64,000 bases of DNA from Bacteroidia bacterium (lineage in GTDB: Bacteria > Bacteroidota > Ignavibacteria > SZUA-365): contig JAOSJT010000001.1 of NCBI GenBank assembly GCA_027493955.1, forward strand, positions 573,131 to 637,130. Reading direction: 5' to 3'. This document shows positions 63,726 to 64,000 of the stretch, in pieces. A model generated the notes under the pieces. It saw only the letters and a list, made by a program, of their open reading frames with translations. It had not been told where the DNA came from and made no database searches. Within the stretch, counting starts at the first letter, position 1. Every line of letters starts with the position of its first letter. The position numbers and the translations under genes were made by a program.

Positions 63726-64000
63726 ATGATGAGAGTCACAGCATTCGCAATACTCGCATTGGGTCTCCTTACGCAATCTGCGCACGCGCAATCGGATCAA
63801 CCGCTCACTCTGGAATGCACACGCACGGGCGTGGCACGTTCCGAAATCCGCTCCGTGACGGAAGGCGCTCCGCATTCGCTCGTCACAACACCCGTGAATC
63901 AACTTGGGGAGCATATACCGGACCTGGGACCGGCCGACTTCCGCATCGCGAAAGGAAAGAAAATCGCCACCATACATGAGGTGAAAGAAATCACCGCGGT
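63726..64000 (+). CDS. Exported protein, partial (runs off the window)
   Basis: Only the first 91 codons are present. Signal peptide (about 1-22, MMRVTAFAILALGLLTQSAHAQ) and then a segment VTTPVNQLGEHIPDLGPADFRIAKGKKIATIHEVKEI that resembles the opening strand region of von Willebrand factor A-like proteins of bacteria, where a bound-metal domain follows an introductory DFxVxxGxxxxxI element. That resemblance is weak. The frame is open to the end of the window; an ATG at 63729 is an alternative start. Confidence 0.6.
   Translation, partial: MMRVTAFAILALGLLTQSAHAQSDQPLTLECTRTGVARSEIRSVTEGAPHSLVTTPVNQLGEHIPDLGPADFRIAKGKKIATIHEVKEITA

Overview
The window reads as one chromosomal segment of a moderately GC-rich member of the Bacteroidota, most like the Ignavibacteria/Kapabacteria side of the FCB group. 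Three things point there. Two large secreted proteins end in Por/T9SS-type C-terminal sorting domains with YPNP/NPFNP motifs. There is a PorE-like OmpA protein and several outer-membrane barrels. A repeated promoter architecture, TTG-N20-TAnnTT, is the Bacteroidota type rather than the E. coli type. The physiology suggested is anaerobic or microaerobic with oxygen defence (rubrerythrin, Fe-superoxide dismutase), an NAD-linked [NiFe] hydrogenase, an actinobacterial-style fused 2-oxoglutarate dehydrogenase E1/E2, B12-dependent acyl-CoA isomerisation and sugar uptake. The phylum call is inference; no rRNA operon is present.

Layout. 0-6 kb: rubrerythrin, a Cys/His-rich small exported protein with a TonB-dependent receptor (probable metal uptake), and a secreted kelch/Omp28-like protein. 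6.5-14.7 kb (minus strand): sugar transport genes (MFS carrier, MalG-type permease and a natural fusion of binding protein with MalF-type permease), then the fused oxoglutarate dehydrogenase. 15-21 kb (minus): an outer-membrane protein and the complete hoxEFUYH operon. 21-29 kb: GroES-like protein, PIN-PhoH ATPase, dCMP deaminase, PorE-like OmpA protein with a barrel protein, cytidine deaminase, tRNA-Ala, Fe-SOD and an outer-membrane protein. 29-45 kb (plus): a tightly packed run PHP-purF-subtilase-pgsA-ftsY-small membrane protein-mutL-icmF, followed by a DUF169 protein and a 3-hydroxyacyl-CoA dehydrogenase-like protein. 45-49.8 kb (minus): a TIM-barrel-like protein, mfd and a DUF971 protein. 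50-55 kb (plus): pyrF-larC-histidine kinase-sigma54 response regulator and tRNA-Gly. 55-60.4 kb (minus): rpsU, GalT/HIT-like protein, tsaD, mltG and an Ig-like lipoprotein. 60.7-64 kb (plus): acidic small protein, outer-membrane protein, polysaccharide deacetylase, GT2 glycosyltransferase and the start of a further exported protein.

The most unusual signal is not a gene. At least five gene ends carry short tandem arrays with an exact 7-bp period. The unit sequence differs at every locus. The arrays are mostly arranged as inverted pairs, and the stop codon of an adjacent gene usually lies inside the first repeat unit or right at the array edge. A sixth locus has an 8-bp version. They look like 3'-end hairpins built from locus-specific heptamers. 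I know of heptanucleotide tandem repeats in cyanobacteria, but not of this stop-codon-associated, unit-swapping form. It is my main candidate for something undescribed.
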